64,000 bases of DNA from Abyssisolibacter fermentans (GCF_001559865.1 NZ_LOHE01000067.1:1-64000), one strand, 5' to 3'; shown: positions 7,974 through 17,846, counted from the first letter of the stretch. Made by a program: numbers and translations. Notes: generated by a model not told the origin, from the letters alone.

Positions 7974-9518
7974 ATGTTTAAAATTATTAAAGACAAATTA
8001 TTTAAAAAGCAAAGTATTAAAAATAATAGTAAAAATGAATATTTAGAATGGAAGACAACAAGTTCTTTGAATAATAATATAAAACTTTTTAAAAGCATTT
8101 TTATAAATGATGACATGATTAAGTATAGAACCTTTGGAAATTCACAAAATCCAAATATACGGTTAACAGCTATATTTTGCGAAGGAATGTCTAATGGTAA
8201 TTATATTGATAGAAATATTATAAAACCAGTAGTAGAAGCTCATTTAAAGCAGAATGATTTTGAGTATATTTATAAACACGTACTCATAGGAAGTGATATT
8301 AAAAAAATAGATTCTGTAGAAGATATGGTTAGTAGTATCTTATACGGAGATACATTATTGCTTGTTGATGGATATAGTGAAGCATTAATATTAGAAACAA
8401 AAGGCTGGAGTCAAAGATCTATATCTGAACCTACTTCCGAAACTGTTGTTAGAGGCCCTAAAGAAGGATTTAATGAAACACTTATGACAAATTTATCATT
8501 AATAAGAAAAAAAATAACCAATTCTGATTTAAAATTTAAATTTAAAACACTAGGAGAAAGAACTAAGACAAAAATATGCGTTTGCTATATAGATGGGATA
8601 GTTAATAAAAATATACTCAACGAAGTTTATAAAAGATTAGATGAAATAAAAATAGATGCAATACTAGAATCAGGATATGTTGAAGAATTAATTAAGGACT
8701 CTCCATTTTCACCATTTTCTACAGTAGGCAATACTGAGAGACCTGATAAAGTTGCTGCTAACTTATTAGAAGGTAGAGTTGCAATCATTATAGATGGTAC
8801 TCCTCACGCACTTACAGTTCCATTTTTGTTTATTGAATATTTTCAAGCTAATGAGGATTATTATAATGGGTATATTTTCTCGTCTATAAATAGGATGTTA
8901 AGATATCTAGCTTTTTTTATTTCTACAAGCTTACCAGCTATATATGTTGCTCTTACAACATTTCACAAGGAAATGATACCTACACCACTTTTACTTAGTA
9001 TCTCATCCGCTAGAGAAGGGGTTCCTTTACCAACTATAGCTGAAATATTGCTTATGCTACTCGAATTCGAAATACTTAGAGAAAGTGGTATTAGATTGCC
9101 AGCACCAATTGGTTCAGCTATTAGCTTTGTTGGTGCACTAATTCTTGGAGAAGCTACCGTTGCAGCCAGATTTGTAAGTTCTCCTATTGTCATCATAACT
9201 GCTTTAACAGGTATTTGTAACTTTCTTTCTCCACAGATGATAGGTGCTCTTATTGTTGTAAGGTTAGTATTCGTACTTCTTTCAGCTTTCTTGGGGTTAT
9301 TTGGATACATATTTGGTATAATTGGTTTATTCATACATTTAATGTCTATGAAATCCTTTGGAGTTCCCTATATGCAAAATATTACTTCCTTTAACTTTCA
9401 AGACATTAAAGATACTCAAATTAGAGCCCCTTGGTGGTTAATGTATTTAAGACCTAAAATTATTGGTGAAAATAATTTAGTTAGAAAAGAGAAAAAAAAC
9501 AATTTTACTAAGAGGTAA
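7974..9518 (+). CDS. gerA: spore germination protein, GerA family (A subunit)
   Basis: 514-aa A subunit of a germinant receptor in the inner membrane of the spore. A soluble N-terminal half (to about 250; TLLLVDGYSEALILETKGW and the PYTTVGNTERPDKVAANLLEGR-like stretch are family signatures) is followed by a PFLFIEYFQANEDYY junction and about five membrane segments ending near residue 465. Start ATG follows AAGGAG by nine bases. It begins an A-C-D-like-C-B operon. Germinant not predictable. Confidence 0.95.
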   Translation: MFKIIKDKLFKKQSIKNNSKNEYLEWKTTSSLNNNIKLFKSIFINDDMIKYRTFGNSQNPNIRLTAIFCEGMSNGNYIDRNIIKPVVEAHLKQNDFEYIYKHVLIGSDIKKIDSVEDMVSSILYGDTLLLVDGYSEALILETKGWSQRSISEPTSETVVRGPKEGFNETLMTNLSLIRKKITNSDLKFKFKTLGERTKTKICVCYIDGIVNKNILNEVYKRLDEIKIDAILESGYVEELIKDSPFSPFSTVGNTERPDKVAANLLEGRVAIIIDGTPHALTVPFLFIEYFQANEDYYNGYIFSSINRMLRYLAFFISTSLPAIYVALTTFHKEMIPTPLLLSISSAREGVPLPTIAEILLMLLEFEILRESGIRLPAPIGSAISFVGALILGEATVAARFVSSPIVIITALTGICNFLSPQMIGALIVVRLVFVLLSAFLGLFGYIFGIIGLFIHLMSMKSFGVPYMQNITSFNFQDIKDTQIRAPWWLMYLRPKIIGENNLVRKEKKNNFTKR

Positions 9519-9526
9519 ATATAATA

Positions 9527-10687
9527 ATGAAAAAAAAATTAATAATACTTACAACCATAATTACTACATGTTTGACTTGCACAAGTTGTTGGAACTACAA
9601 AGAGATTGAAGATGAATATATCGTTGCAGGAGTCTCAATGGATTATGATTCACAAAAAGATGAAATTGTCATCAATTTAGAAATTGTAAAATCCGAACTT
9701 AAAGAAAAAGAAATGGCTATCAAATCTAAAGTAATTGAAAATAGAGGTCCTAGTTTTTTTGATGCTATTAGAAACACTGTTCAAACAAGTGGAAAAAAAG
9801 CTTTTTGGAGTCATTGCAAGGTTTTTATTTTTAGCAATAGTATTATAGAAAATACTAGTATGTTTATGAGTGCTTTAGATTTTATTAGAAGAGATCCTGA
9901 AGTTCGTGATGACGCTTATATTCTTGTATCAAGAGATCCTCTTGCAAAAGATGTTTGGGATACAGATGTTAAAATTACAGATATTACTTCTTTTTACTTA
10001 GGTGATATGTTAGAAAACGAAAAGAATATATCAACATATCATGCAACTGAAATATGGAAATTTATAAATGCTTTAGAAGATGATTATATATCCCCCACTT
10101 TACCTACAATAAAAAAAGAAAAATACCTAGATAAAACTATAAGTAAAATTCATGGTACTGCAGTTTTTAAAGAAACTAATATAGTTGGCTGGCTAGATGG
10201 AAATGAAACTGAAAATTTCCTATTATTAATTGATGAACTAAAGGGCGGTGTATATACTATTGATATAAAAACTGAAGATGAAACTTTTCCAATTAGTTTT
10301 GAAATATTGAGTTCTAAAACAAAATTATCTCCTTCTATTAATGAGGGAATTATACAAATAAATATATCGTCGAAAATTGATGTGAATATCAATGAATACA
10401 GTAGTCTAACTAATCTGTTTAATCCAAATGGATTAAAACTAATAGAAAATCAAGCTAAAAAGAGCATCACAAAAGATGTCACAACATTAATAAAAAAAGC
10501 TCAAAAAGAACTCAAGAGTGATATATTTGGTTTTGGAAGAGTTGTAAAAATAAATATGCCTGAAGTTTGGAGAAACTTTGAAGATGATTGGAACAAAGAG
10601 TTTTGTAATATAGATTTTACTTTTGACTTAGATTTTGAAATAAAAGGTAGTGCTTTAAAATCAAGACCTTTAAAGGTGGTGAAATAA
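9527..10687 (+). CDS. gerC: spore germination lipoprotein, GerC family (copy 1)
   Basis: 386 aa. The lipoprotein signal ends at CTSC (Cys21), followed by WNYKEIEDEYIVAGVSMDYD, the conserved start of mature GerC. Three-domain GerC with a C-terminal part ending in IKKAQKELKSDIFGFGR and NWRNFEDDWNKEF-like motifs. It is eight bases downstream of the A subunit and directly abuts the D-like gene. A second, divergent GerC (11035-12201) is in the same operon. Confidence 0.95.
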   Translation: MKKKLIILTTIITTCLTCTSCWNYKEIEDEYIVAGVSMDYDSQKDEIVINLEIVKSELKEKEMAIKSKVIENRGPSFFDAIRNTVQTSGKKAFWSHCKVFIFSNSIIENTSMFMSALDFIRRDPEVRDDAYILVSRDPLAKDVWDTDVKITDITSFYLGDMLENEKNISTYHATEIWKFINALEDDYISPTLPTIKKEKYLDKTISKIHGTAVFKETNIVGWLDGNETENFLLLIDELKGGVYTIDIKTEDETFPISFEILSSKTKLSPSINEGIIQINISSKIDVNINEYSSLTNLFNPNGLKLIENQAKKSITKDVTTLIKKAQKELKSDIFGFGRVVKINMPEVWRNFEDDWNKEFCNIDFTFDLDFEIKGSALKSRPLKVVK

Positions 10688-10900
10688 ATGTTTGTGTTGA
10701 TTATCTTAGCGTATTTAATTATAGGATTATTAGAAATAATTCCTCTTTATAAACAAGGTGATAAAAAAGAATTAATTGTGTACTGTACTCTTTTTGGTTT
10801 TGCTTTTGTTTTAAGTTTACTGTTAAGCTTTGGTGTTAAAATACCAAGTCCTGCAAATGGTATAAGAGTTGCTGTTGAAGCTATAATTGGTAAACAATAA
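10688..10900 (+). CDS. small two-TM protein, likely germinant-receptor D subunit
   Basis: 70 aa with two membrane segments (about 2-17 and 30-48) separated by a charged loop (YKQGDKKELIVY), and a short tail. It starts at the base after the GerC stop, with AAGGTGG just upstream. Small two-TM D subunits are known to accompany some Bacillus GerA-type receptors; size, topology and position match, but sequence family cannot be confirmed by eye. Confidence 0.7.
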   Translation: MFVLIILAYLIIGLLEIIPLYKQGDKKELIVYCTLFGFAFVLSLLLSFGVKIPSPANGIRVAVEAIIGKQ

Positions 10901-11034
10901 ACGCAATATCATTATTTTATTTTATTTTAAAAAATAAAACGTAATATTTATTTTCTGTTTTTAAGACATTCTTTAAGGCATCTTTTAACTTTAAATACTA
11001 GGATATGTAAATATTTTATATTGCGAGGCTACCT

Positions 11035-12201
11035 ATGAATAAATTTAAAATAATTATTGTTACTATATTGATACTGACTATAACTTTATTATCTGGTTGT
11101 TGGAGTTACAAAGAATTAGATAAAAGTACACTTGTAGCAGGTATCGCTATTGACTATGACAATGTCAGCCAAGAATATATTGTTACAACTGAAATAATAA
11201 ATCTAACTTCAGATAAAATGGAAGGAGAATTATTTCAAAGTCGTGGAAAAAGTGTTTTTAGTGCTATACGAAATTGTACTAGTCAAAATGGCAGGAAACT
11301 ATTAGTTGCTCATGTTGAAATATTAATAATCAGTAAAGAAATAGCTAAAGTAAAAATGATCCCTGTTATAGATTACTTATTTAGAGATGCTGAATATCCT
11401 GATGATATGTATATTCTTTTATCTAATGAAAAAACCGCAGCAGAGGTACTAGAATTAACTAAAATAGGAGAAGATGCACAGGAGCACTTATATGATATAA
11501 CATCTTTTTTTATAAATGATAGTCTTAGAAATCAAAACGTTATCTCTAAATATAGTGGTGTCAACTTATGGCAATATGTTTTACAATTATTTCGAGAAGG
11601 TGCAAGTGCTTATTTGCCTATTATAAAAATCGTTGAGCTAAATAATGTTAATTTTCCTGAAATTTATGGTACTGCTATATTTAAAAATAATAAATATGTA
11701 GGAGCTTTAAATCAACAGGAAACTATTTATCACCTAATAATAATAGATAAACTTGAAGGAGGAATACTTCTGGTTGATTTTAATGATGACTTTGTTTCAT
11801 CTAAAATTTCTTTAGAAGTATTTAATTGTAAATCAAAACTAAAACCAATATTAAAAAATGGTGAGCTAACCATGAAATTAGACATAACTATTGATGTAGG
11901 CATAGGAGAAATAAGTTCTACTGTTAATGTTTTAGACAAAAAAAAACGTCCACTACTTAAGAAACAAGCTGAAATACAGATTAAAGAAAGAATTACAAAT
12001 ACAATAAAAAAAGTTCAAAACGACTACAAAGCTGATATATTTCTATTTAGTACAAAAATAAAATCTCATATGCCAAATGAATGGAAAAGCATTAGCACTA
12101 ATTGGGAAAATGTGTTTAGTCAACTACCTGTGGAGGTTAATGTTAAAGTAAATATCAATAGTAGTTCATTAACAAATAAAACTATCTCACCATCACCTTA
12201 A
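11035..12201 (+). CDS. gerC: spore germination lipoprotein, GerC family (copy 2)
   Basis: 388 aa. Lipobox LLSGC (Cys22), then WSYKELDKSTLVAGIAIDYD, the typical mature GerC start, and the C-terminal IKKVQNDYKADIFLFSTKI and MPNEWKSISTNWENVF motifs. Clearly homologous to the GerC 1.5 kb upstream but well diverged, so an old duplication or an alternative subunit. It sits 134 bp after the D-like gene, and a separate promoter is possible. Confidence 0.95.
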   Translation: MNKFKIIIVTILILTITLLSGCWSYKELDKSTLVAGIAIDYDNVSQEYIVTTEIINLTSDKMEGELFQSRGKSVFSAIRNCTSQNGRKLLVAHVEILIISKEIAKVKMIPVIDYLFRDAEYPDDMYILLSNEKTAAEVLELTKIGEDAQEHLYDITSFFINDSLRNQNVISKYSGVNLWQYVLQLFREGASAYLPIIKIVELNNVNFPEIYGTAIFKNNKYVGALNQQETIYHLIIIDKLEGGILLVDFNDDFVSSKISLEVFNCKSKLKPILKNGELTMKLDITIDVGIGEISSTVNVLDKKKRPLLKKQAEIQIKERITNTIKKVQNDYKADIFLFSTKIKSHMPNEWKSISTNWENVFSQLPVEVNVKVNINSSSLTNKTISPSP

Positions 12202-12456
12202 CTAAAAAATAATAAAAATGAATGATAATAAAATATAATTAAACTTTTCATTTGAGAAAGTAGATTAGTTTTAGACTCAATATTAATTACTAGAAAATAT
12301 ACTGAAAATCTACTTGGTTCATCTAAAAGTTTATTTGCTTCAATAAACAAAATTACATAATCTACGCATTTTTTAATGTTACAATTATTTTACTTTTAGC
12401 AATTAAACTAAAAACTAATTTAAGTAAAAATCAACTGTTACTTTGGAGGAATATTT

Positions 12457-13551
12457 ATGGGTGAACATAGGCTATCAGAAAGACATGCAATTACTTTATT
12501 AATTTTGTTTTTTTTAGGAAGCTCTTTAGCTTTACATAATGCTTCTGATGCCGGCCAAGATAATTGGATTGCTGTATTGTTTGCAACGTTTCTTTCTCTT
12601 CCGCTTTTTTACATGTACTGTAATATGCTTAATAGTATAAATGCTAAAACATTATTTGATATACATAGATATGCTTATGGAAAATTTTTAGGTAATATTG
12701 TAAACTTACTTTATATAAGCTATGCCTTCTATCTAGGTTCTACAGTTGTAAACGAATATGGAGAATTTTTGATAACTATTTCTATGCCTGAAACTCCAAT
12801 GATAATTCCTATGATTTTTATGTGTTTATTATGTGCGTGGATTGTAAAATCAGGTATTAGTGTACTTGGAAGATGGAGTAATTTGTTTTTTTTCTTTAAC
12901 GCTCCCCTTCCTATTTTGACTATGTTCTTAGTTTTACCTTTAATGAATATATATAATATCTTACCTATAATGTACAATGGAATAACTCCTATTTTAAAAG
13001 GCACGTTATATTCACTAGCACTACCTTTTGGAGAAGGTATAATTATCTTTATGCTTAATTTTACTTTGCCTTCAAAAAAATCATCATACAAAATTTTTAC
13101 ATATAGTATTCTTATAAGTGGACTGAATCTTGCGTTTGTTAGTATAATACAAATTTTAGTTATGGGTTTTGACATGTACATTATGACGTACTTTCCTTCA
13201 CATGCTGTAGCTAGTAAAATCAGTATAGGACAATTTATTGAAAGACTAGAAATGATAATGTTAGCTGCAACAACAACAGCTGGTTTTCTTAAAATAAGTA
13301 TATGTTTATTTGCTTCAGTAAATGGTATAACAGATATATTAAATATCAAAAATTATAAAACTATTGTAATTCCCTGCAGTTTATTAATGATTTGTCTAGG
13401 CTACTTTGTTCATCCAAGTATAATGGACCTTATGGATATGTATGTTAAATATTGGGGATATTACTCAGGTTTTTTTTGTATGCTAATTCCACTCATAACT
13501 TTTTTAATTATAAAATTTAAACTTAAAATACTAAATAAAAATCCGAACTAA
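12457..13551 (+). CDS. gerB: spore germination protein, GerB family (B subunit)
   Basis: 364 aa, ten-helix integral membrane protein of the APC-like GerAB/YndE family, thought to bind the germinant. It begins with LSERHAITLLILFFLGSSLALHNASDAGQDNWIAVLFA, the family's first helix pair. Start ATG follows TTGGAGGAA by seven bases. Separated from the second GerC by 255 bp with no other gene, it completes the receptor operon. Confidence 0.95.
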   Translation: MGEHRLSERHAITLLILFFLGSSLALHNASDAGQDNWIAVLFATFLSLPLFYMYCNMLNSINAKTLFDIHRYAYGKFLGNIVNLLYISYAFYLGSTVVNEYGEFLITISMPETPMIIPMIFMCLLCAWIVKSGISVLGRWSNLFFFFNAPLPILTMFLVLPLMNIYNILPIMYNGITPILKGTLYSLALPFGEGIIIFMLNFTLPSKKSSYKIFTYSILISGLNLAFVSIIQILVMGFDMYIMTYFPSHAVASKISIGQFIERLEMIMLAATTTAGFLKISICLFASVNGITDILNIKNYKTIVIPCSLLMICLGYFVHPSIMDLMDMYVKYWGYYSGFFCMLIPLITFLIIKFKLKILNKNPN

Positions 13552-13770
13552 TAATATACTCTAAATAAATTGTTTAGCGCTCTCTTCTATTAAAGATTAG
13601 TATATATTTAAAATCCTATGGCAAAATTTTTTAATGGTTACTTTCATTTACAAACCACACCTTTTATAGACTTATTACTTCCAAATAATATTTACTTGTT
13701 TCTATAAATTTATTAACTAAGTATAAAAAAATTTTTTTATCAAAAAATATAATATACATTAATGATCTAG

Positions 13771-14016
13771 AGAAATAATAATGCAAATGAAACTATCATA
13801 TTAAATATAACTTTAGATAAAGCATTAAAAAAAGAGCAACTGTTTAAAAAAATCAAATCACCATATACAGCTTATTGATGAGTTAATTTGGACGATATAA
13901 ATATGATGATATATGATTTTACTATTAAATAATATGTAGTTACTTACATTCAGAGTATTAAAGAAAGATTGACCTCCAATCCCAGTATCGCATTAAAATT
14001 ATTTAGAAATATATAA
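13771..14016 (+). pseudogene. possible decayed coding remnant, unrecognised
   Basis: One frame reads as plausible protein across 82 codons interrupted by three stop sites: a segment with LDKALKKEQLFKKIKSPYTA, then VNLDDINMMIYDFTIK, then YIQSIKERLTSNPSIALKLF and a final stop. The composition looks coding, but there is no start with a ribosome site. The family is not recognised. The rest of the 13552-14034 gap shows nothing. Confidence 0.3.
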
Positions 14017-14034
14017 CTTATAAGGATGATTTAA

Positions 14035-14475
14035 ATGAAATATATAATATTATTTATAGCTAATTGGATTGTATTTTTATTATTAGTTGATTTTAAAAAA
14101 CTTAAAATAAACGTATTTTCAAGTATATTAGCAATATTAATGGTCTTTCTTGTTGATTATCGAAACATAGTATTAAAAAACTTGTATTATTTAAATGATC
14201 CTGTAATACCTTTATTTGGATCTTCTTTCTTTTTTGTATTTGGTCCAGTATTCACAATCTCAATTTTAACAGCTCAATACCATCCAAAAAGCAATAAGCT
14301 TATAGTCTTATACGTACTAGTAATAGCTACTTTATATTCTCTTACTGAATTATTACTTCTTAAAAGCGGTGCTTTAGTCTATGTTGATTGGAGTTTTTTT
14401 GATAGTTTACTAATAAACTATCCAACTATTATTGTTCTAAGTTGGTTTTATATGACTGTTTTAAAAAGGGTATGA
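14035..14475 (+). CDS. multi-TM membrane protein, CBO0543-like
   Basis: 146 aa, nearly all membrane: about five hydrophobic segments with short charged loops (FKKLKIN, YHPKSNK). The pattern, with VDYRN after the second helix and a final WFYMTVLKRV, resembles the CBO0543 family of small Clostridia/Bacilli membrane proteins of unknown function; this assignment is from memory. Start ATG follows AAGGATG by six bases. A 30-aa single-TM ORF follows at once. Confidence 0.6.
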   Translation: MKYIILFIANWIVFLLLVDFKKLKINVFSSILAILMVFLVDYRNIVLKNLYYLNDPVIPLFGSSFFFVFGPVFTISILTAQYHPKSNKLIVLYVLVIATLYSLTELLLLKSGALVYVDWSFFDSLLINYPTIIVLSWFYMTVLKRV

Positions 14476-14479
14476 CAGT

Positions 14480-14572
14480 ATGAGTATAATACTTTATATA
14501 ATTTTTATAATCATTATAACTATATTAGTAATTTCATGGTTTAAAGTTATAAAATATCTTGATAAGGATTAA
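14480..14572 (+). CDS. 30-residue single-TM peptide
   Basis: Short ORF starting MSIILYIIFIIIITILVISW and ending in the basic/acidic tail KVIKYLDKD. It begins four bases after the CBO0543-like stop, with AAAAGGGTATGACAG upstream, so translation coupled to that gene is plausible. Possibly a small membrane subunit; it may also be chance in AT-rich DNA. Confidence 0.4.
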   Translation: MSIILYIIFIIIITILVISWFKVIKYLDKD

Positions 14573-14599
14573 ATATTGAAGGTAAAGGAGTTAACTAAT

Positions 14600-15691
14600 T
14601 TGAAAGTTGCAATTATAGGAGCAGGTTTATCAGGTCTAGCTTGTGCTCATGCGTTGGAAACAAAATATAATATAAAACCCGATATATTCGAGAAAAATTC
14701 TTACATAGGTGATTCTTATAATCATGTTACTGCAATCCTAGAAGTTTTTCATAGACCTTATGGAAATTGCATTGATTATTTTAATAACAAACTAAATTTA
14801 CAAATAAAACCTCTGAACGAACTAAAAAAAGTTATTCATATATCTCCAAATAATTTTAAAGCCATATCAGGGAACTTAGGATATTTATTTTTAAGAGGAA
14901 GATTTGAGAATTCATTAAAAAATCAAGTCTATAAACAATTAAAAAAATCCAAAATTAACTTTAACACCTTTGCTGATTATACTACTCTAAAAGATAAATA
15001 TGATTATGTAATCATAGCTGATGGTTCCATAAATTCCACAAGGCAAATATGCTGCTATCAGGAATGGCTAAACCCTGTTGTTATAGGTGTAACTGCTTAC
15101 GGAAAATTCAAAAAAGATACTTTAATCGTCTGGTTAAACAAAAAATACTGTAACAAGGGTTATGTATATCTCGCTCCTTTTGATGAAAAAAAAGCTTTTA
15201 TTGGCTTAGTAATTACTGATATAAAGAAACATGAAGCCCCTGAATATCTAAAGCTTTTTTTAGCTATGGAAAATATAAATTACACTATTGAAGAAGAGTT
15301 TACTGTTATGCATAAAACAGGATATGTATATCCCCATAAAATTAATAATATTTATCTTGTTGGAACTGCATCTGGTGGAATTGACCCATTCTTAGGCTTT
15401 GGACAATTAAATGCATTTATTACTGGAGCAAAAGCAGCAAAATCTATTGCTTTAGAAAAAAATTATGAGAATCTTTTAAAGAAACAAATTGACCATATCA
15501 CGAATTTATATGAATATAGAAAATTATACGATAGTGCAACTAATGATAGTTATGATAAATTGTTGAATTTTATCTCTATACCTGGTATTAAACAATTTAT
15601 ATATGATAGTAATATTGATGTCGTAAAATATAGTGGTAATCTACTTCATTATAAAAGAATTTTGTCAAAAAAAACAAATGGAAAAATTTAA
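14600..15691 (+). CDS. FAD-dependent oxidoreductase (geranylgeranyl-reductase-like / NAD(P)-binding Rossmann)
   Basis: About 363 aa. The N-terminal dinucleotide fold VAIIGAGLSGLACAHALE, with FEKN ending the second strand, shows FAD binding. A second motif, YDYVIIADGS, and the C-terminal IYLVGTASGGIDPFLGFGQLNAFITGAKAAKSIA are typical of flavin monooxygenase/GGR-type enzymes. Substrate unknown. I chose the TTG at 14600 because AAAGGAG lies nine bases upstream; an in-frame TTG at 14576 lacks a site. No cofactor-specific partner is nearby. Confidence 0.8.
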   Translation: MKVAIIGAGLSGLACAHALETKYNIKPDIFEKNSYIGDSYNHVTAILEVFHRPYGNCIDYFNNKLNLQIKPLNELKKVIHISPNNFKAISGNLGYLFLRGRFENSLKNQVYKQLKKSKINFNTFADYTTLKDKYDYVIIADGSINSTRQICCYQEWLNPVVIGVTAYGKFKKDTLIVWLNKKYCNKGYVYLAPFDEKKAFIGLVITDIKKHEAPEYLKLFLAMENINYTIEEEFTVMHKTGYVYPHKINNIYLVGTASGGIDPFLGFGQLNAFITGAKAAKSIALEKNYENLLKKQIDHITNLYEYRKLYDSATNDSYDKLLNFISIPGIKQFIYDSNIDVVKYSGNLLHYKRILSKKTNGKI

Positions 15692-15711
15692 TTCCATTTG
15701 TTTTTTAATAT

Positions 15712-16773
15712 TTACTTAATTCCAGCAGCAATTTTTACACATTCTTGATGTTTAGAATCAACTAGTCCATCTTTATGTCTTGTGCTATTTAAAAAATGTA
15801 CATCAAAAACTCCATCCATGTCATTATTTTTTACGTAATCTAAATTCAACCCAGCGCCATATTCACCACTTCTCCACTCAGTATATGCACCACCTTGTGC
15901 TGAATCATTACCAGCATGAGGCATACCTGATACACTAGCAGCTATTCTTCTTCCGTTGTATTCAATTATTACAGGACGTCTTGTCCAACTAAAACCTCCC
16001 CAAATGCTTTTTAGTATATTTGTATCAGCTTTAGTCAAAGTTTCACAATCAGCATGGTTTGAGCCAGTTGTTCTTTTAACCATAAATGACTTTCCAGTAT
16101 AAAAATCAATTACTTTAAAAGTAGCACCTCTTGGTAAAACATATTGAGCTCCATTCCACCAGTCAAGATACTCTCCATATTCATCTCCTTTAGTTTGCAT
16201 AACAGGTACATTATGAACAGGTATCTTAACTTCATCTCCAATATAAAGAATAGAATTATAAGTAGCCCCATTAGCATCTAACAGCTCTTGATATGAAACA
16301 CCATACTCTACACTAAGCTTCCAATAGTCATCTCCTTTTTGAACTATATGAGTTTTATAAGTAATATATGGCTCAGAATTTACGTTGTTCAAATTACTGT
16401 TTTCAGAAGGAATTTTTAGCTTTTGACCTATATAAATATAGTCATATTCACTCAAATTATTTATTTCTAATAATTCAGTTAAAGACACATTGAATTCTTT
16501 AGATATAAGCCAAGGAGTATCTCCTGCCTTTACATAATAAACATCATAAATTTCATCAGGAATATAAAGTACATCTCCTACGTAAAGTATCCTGCTTTCA
16601 TCAGCTTCATTTGCTTGCATTAGCTTTACAGTACTCATGTTATATTTGCCAGCAATTTTCCAAAATGTATCTCCACTTTTAACCGTATAATATGAAGCAA
16701 ACACATTTGAACTTGAACTCATTAACATTAAAGCTAAAACTCCAGATACAAAACATCTTCCAATTTTATTCAT
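15712..16773 (-). CDS. secreted protein with three LysM domains and a C-terminal catalytic-like domain
   Basis: 353 aa. Signal peptide (1-26, cleavage near VFA-SYY). LysM repeats at about 28-71, 78-121 and 140-186 (YTVKSGDTFWKIAGKYNMS, YYVKAGDTPWLISKEFNVS, HIVQKGDDYWKLSVEYGVS) bind peptidoglycan. The C-terminal 150 residues carry the conserved-looking VKRTTGSNHADCETLTKADT, GFSWTRRPVII, SGMPHAGND and MDGVFDVHFLNSTRHKDG; the His/Cys/Asp residues suggest a metal or cell-wall enzyme fold whose activity I cannot name. A similar LysM plus C-terminal arrangement is common in spore-forming Clostridia. Confidence 0.85.
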   Translation of the reverse strand: MNKIGRCFVSGVLALMLMSSSSNVFASYYTVKSGDTFWKIAGKYNMSTVKLMQANEADESRILYVGDVLYIPDEIYDVYYVKAGDTPWLISKEFNVSLTELLEINNLSEYDYIYIGQKLKIPSENSNLNNVNSEPYITYKTHIVQKGDDYWKLSVEYGVSYQELLDANGATYNSILYIGDEVKIPVHNVPVMQTKGDEYGEYLDWWNGAQYVLPRGATFKVIDFYTGKSFMVKRTTGSNHADCETLTKADTNILKSIWGGFSWTRRPVIIEYNGRRIAASVSGMPHAGNDSAQGGAYTEWRSGEYGAGLNLDYVKNNDMDGVFDVHFLNSTRHKDGLVDSKHQECVKIAAGIK

Positions 16774-16892
16774 AAGTACTCAGTTGGCTATTAAACCAAC
16801 TTTTCACCTCCAATAATTTTATAGTCCCAAGATAATAATGCAAGATGATAAATGAATTACTTAAATAGTATGTTGTATAATTCAGAATTTGT

Positions 16893-17001
16893 GCAGAAGA
16901 ACTAAAATTTATGACTTTAAGCAGAGAACTAAAATCTATGACTTTAAGCAGAGAACTAAAATCTATGACTTTAAGCAGAGAACTAAAATCTATGATTTTA
17001 T
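16893..17001 (+). repeat. tandem array of a 27-28 bp unit (four copies)
   Basis: The unit GCAGAGAACTAAAATCTATG followed by ACTTTAA is repeated at 16893, 16921, 16948 and 16975. The last copy runs into GATTTTATGTGAATCGC, completing the hairpin (AAAATC-TAT-GATTTT) seen singly elsewhere in the window. So one arm of the dispersed hairpin module has been amplified. Confidence 0.9.
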
Positions 17002-17008
17002 GTGAATC

Positions 17009-17113
17009 GCTTACTCATTCTTTGAATGAGTTTCTGATTTGCCGCTTACTCATTCTTTGAATGAGTTTCTGATTTGCCGCTTACTCATTCTTTGAATGAG
17101 TTTCTGAGTTACC
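17009..17113 (+). repeat. tandem array of a 35-bp unit (three copies)
   Basis: Copies at 17009, 17044 and 17079. Each unit contains GCTTACTCATTCTTTGAATG followed by AGTTTCTG and includes the perfect hairpin ACTCATTC-TTT-GAATGAGT. The first two copies are identical; the third differs near its end (GAGTTACC). It directly follows the 27-bp array and amplifies the second half of the same dispersed module. The remaining 17114-17515 has no gene. Confidence 0.9.
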
Positions 17114-17515
17114 ACCTATCATTTAATGGATAATATATGATTTTCTATGAAAAGTCTGATTTAAATAGTATGTTCTAAAATAATTTAGATGGTATGTAAT
17201 TTTATGTTAACAATCTTTCACTATTTAGTATTTATCTAATTACAACAGAAATTATTGTTTTTTTCATCTTCATTATTTGGTATATCTTTAAAATCAATAT
17301 ATAATTATTTGATATTTCATTTTTTATTAAATATTCTTTTCACAAGTTTACATAAACTCGTTTACATAATTATACCCTTTGTAATATCCTTTGTAAATGT
17401 ATAAAACCTTTTATACATTTATTACCATGATTTTTATTGCAATTTATTTGTTTATTTTGTTATAGCCCTTGAAAAAATTATATATTCTATATATTATTAT
17501 ATAAGCAGTATAATA

Positions 17516-17827
17516 TTTAACCCAGATTATTCATAGAAAATTATGAGCAGGGAACTAAAATCTACGATTTTATGTGAGTCGCTTACTCATGAGTAGAGAA
17601 CAAAAATCTACGATTTTTTGTGAATCACTTACTCCTAAGAATGAAATGAGTAGTGAGTTTCATATTAGAAAATGAATAGGAGATTCATTAATAATATCCT
17701 TATGATTATAAGATGTCCATTAAATTTTCGACATACCAACACGGTATGCCTTCAAATTCATTGGAATCTTCTAATTCAAATTTATACAGTACACTATTCA
17801 AAGTTATATAAATAATCAGGGTTTAAT
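17516..17827. repeat. MITE-like element E3 (312 bp) with inverted ends
   Basis: Left end TTTAACCCAGATTATTCATA, right end TATAAATAATCAGGGTTTAA; inverted, they match at most positions. Inside are two GCAGGGAAC/GTAGAGAAC...GTGAGTCGCTTACTC hairpin modules and the module GACATACCAACACGGTATGC followed by CTTCAAATTCATTGGAATCT. It ends 19 bases before the methyltransferase gene, so it forms that gene's promoter flank. Confidence 0.65.
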
Positions 17828-17846
17828 TTACAACAGGAGATTAAAA

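Noticed and set aside
12729-13349. 206-aa reverse-strand ORF within gerB
   Set aside because: Antisense shadow of a long hydrophobic gene; no ribosome site and no recognisable domain.
16893-17113. CRISPR array
   Set aside because: Units are directly adjacent with no variable spacers, and the repeat unit changes from 27 to 35 bp; no cas genes are near.
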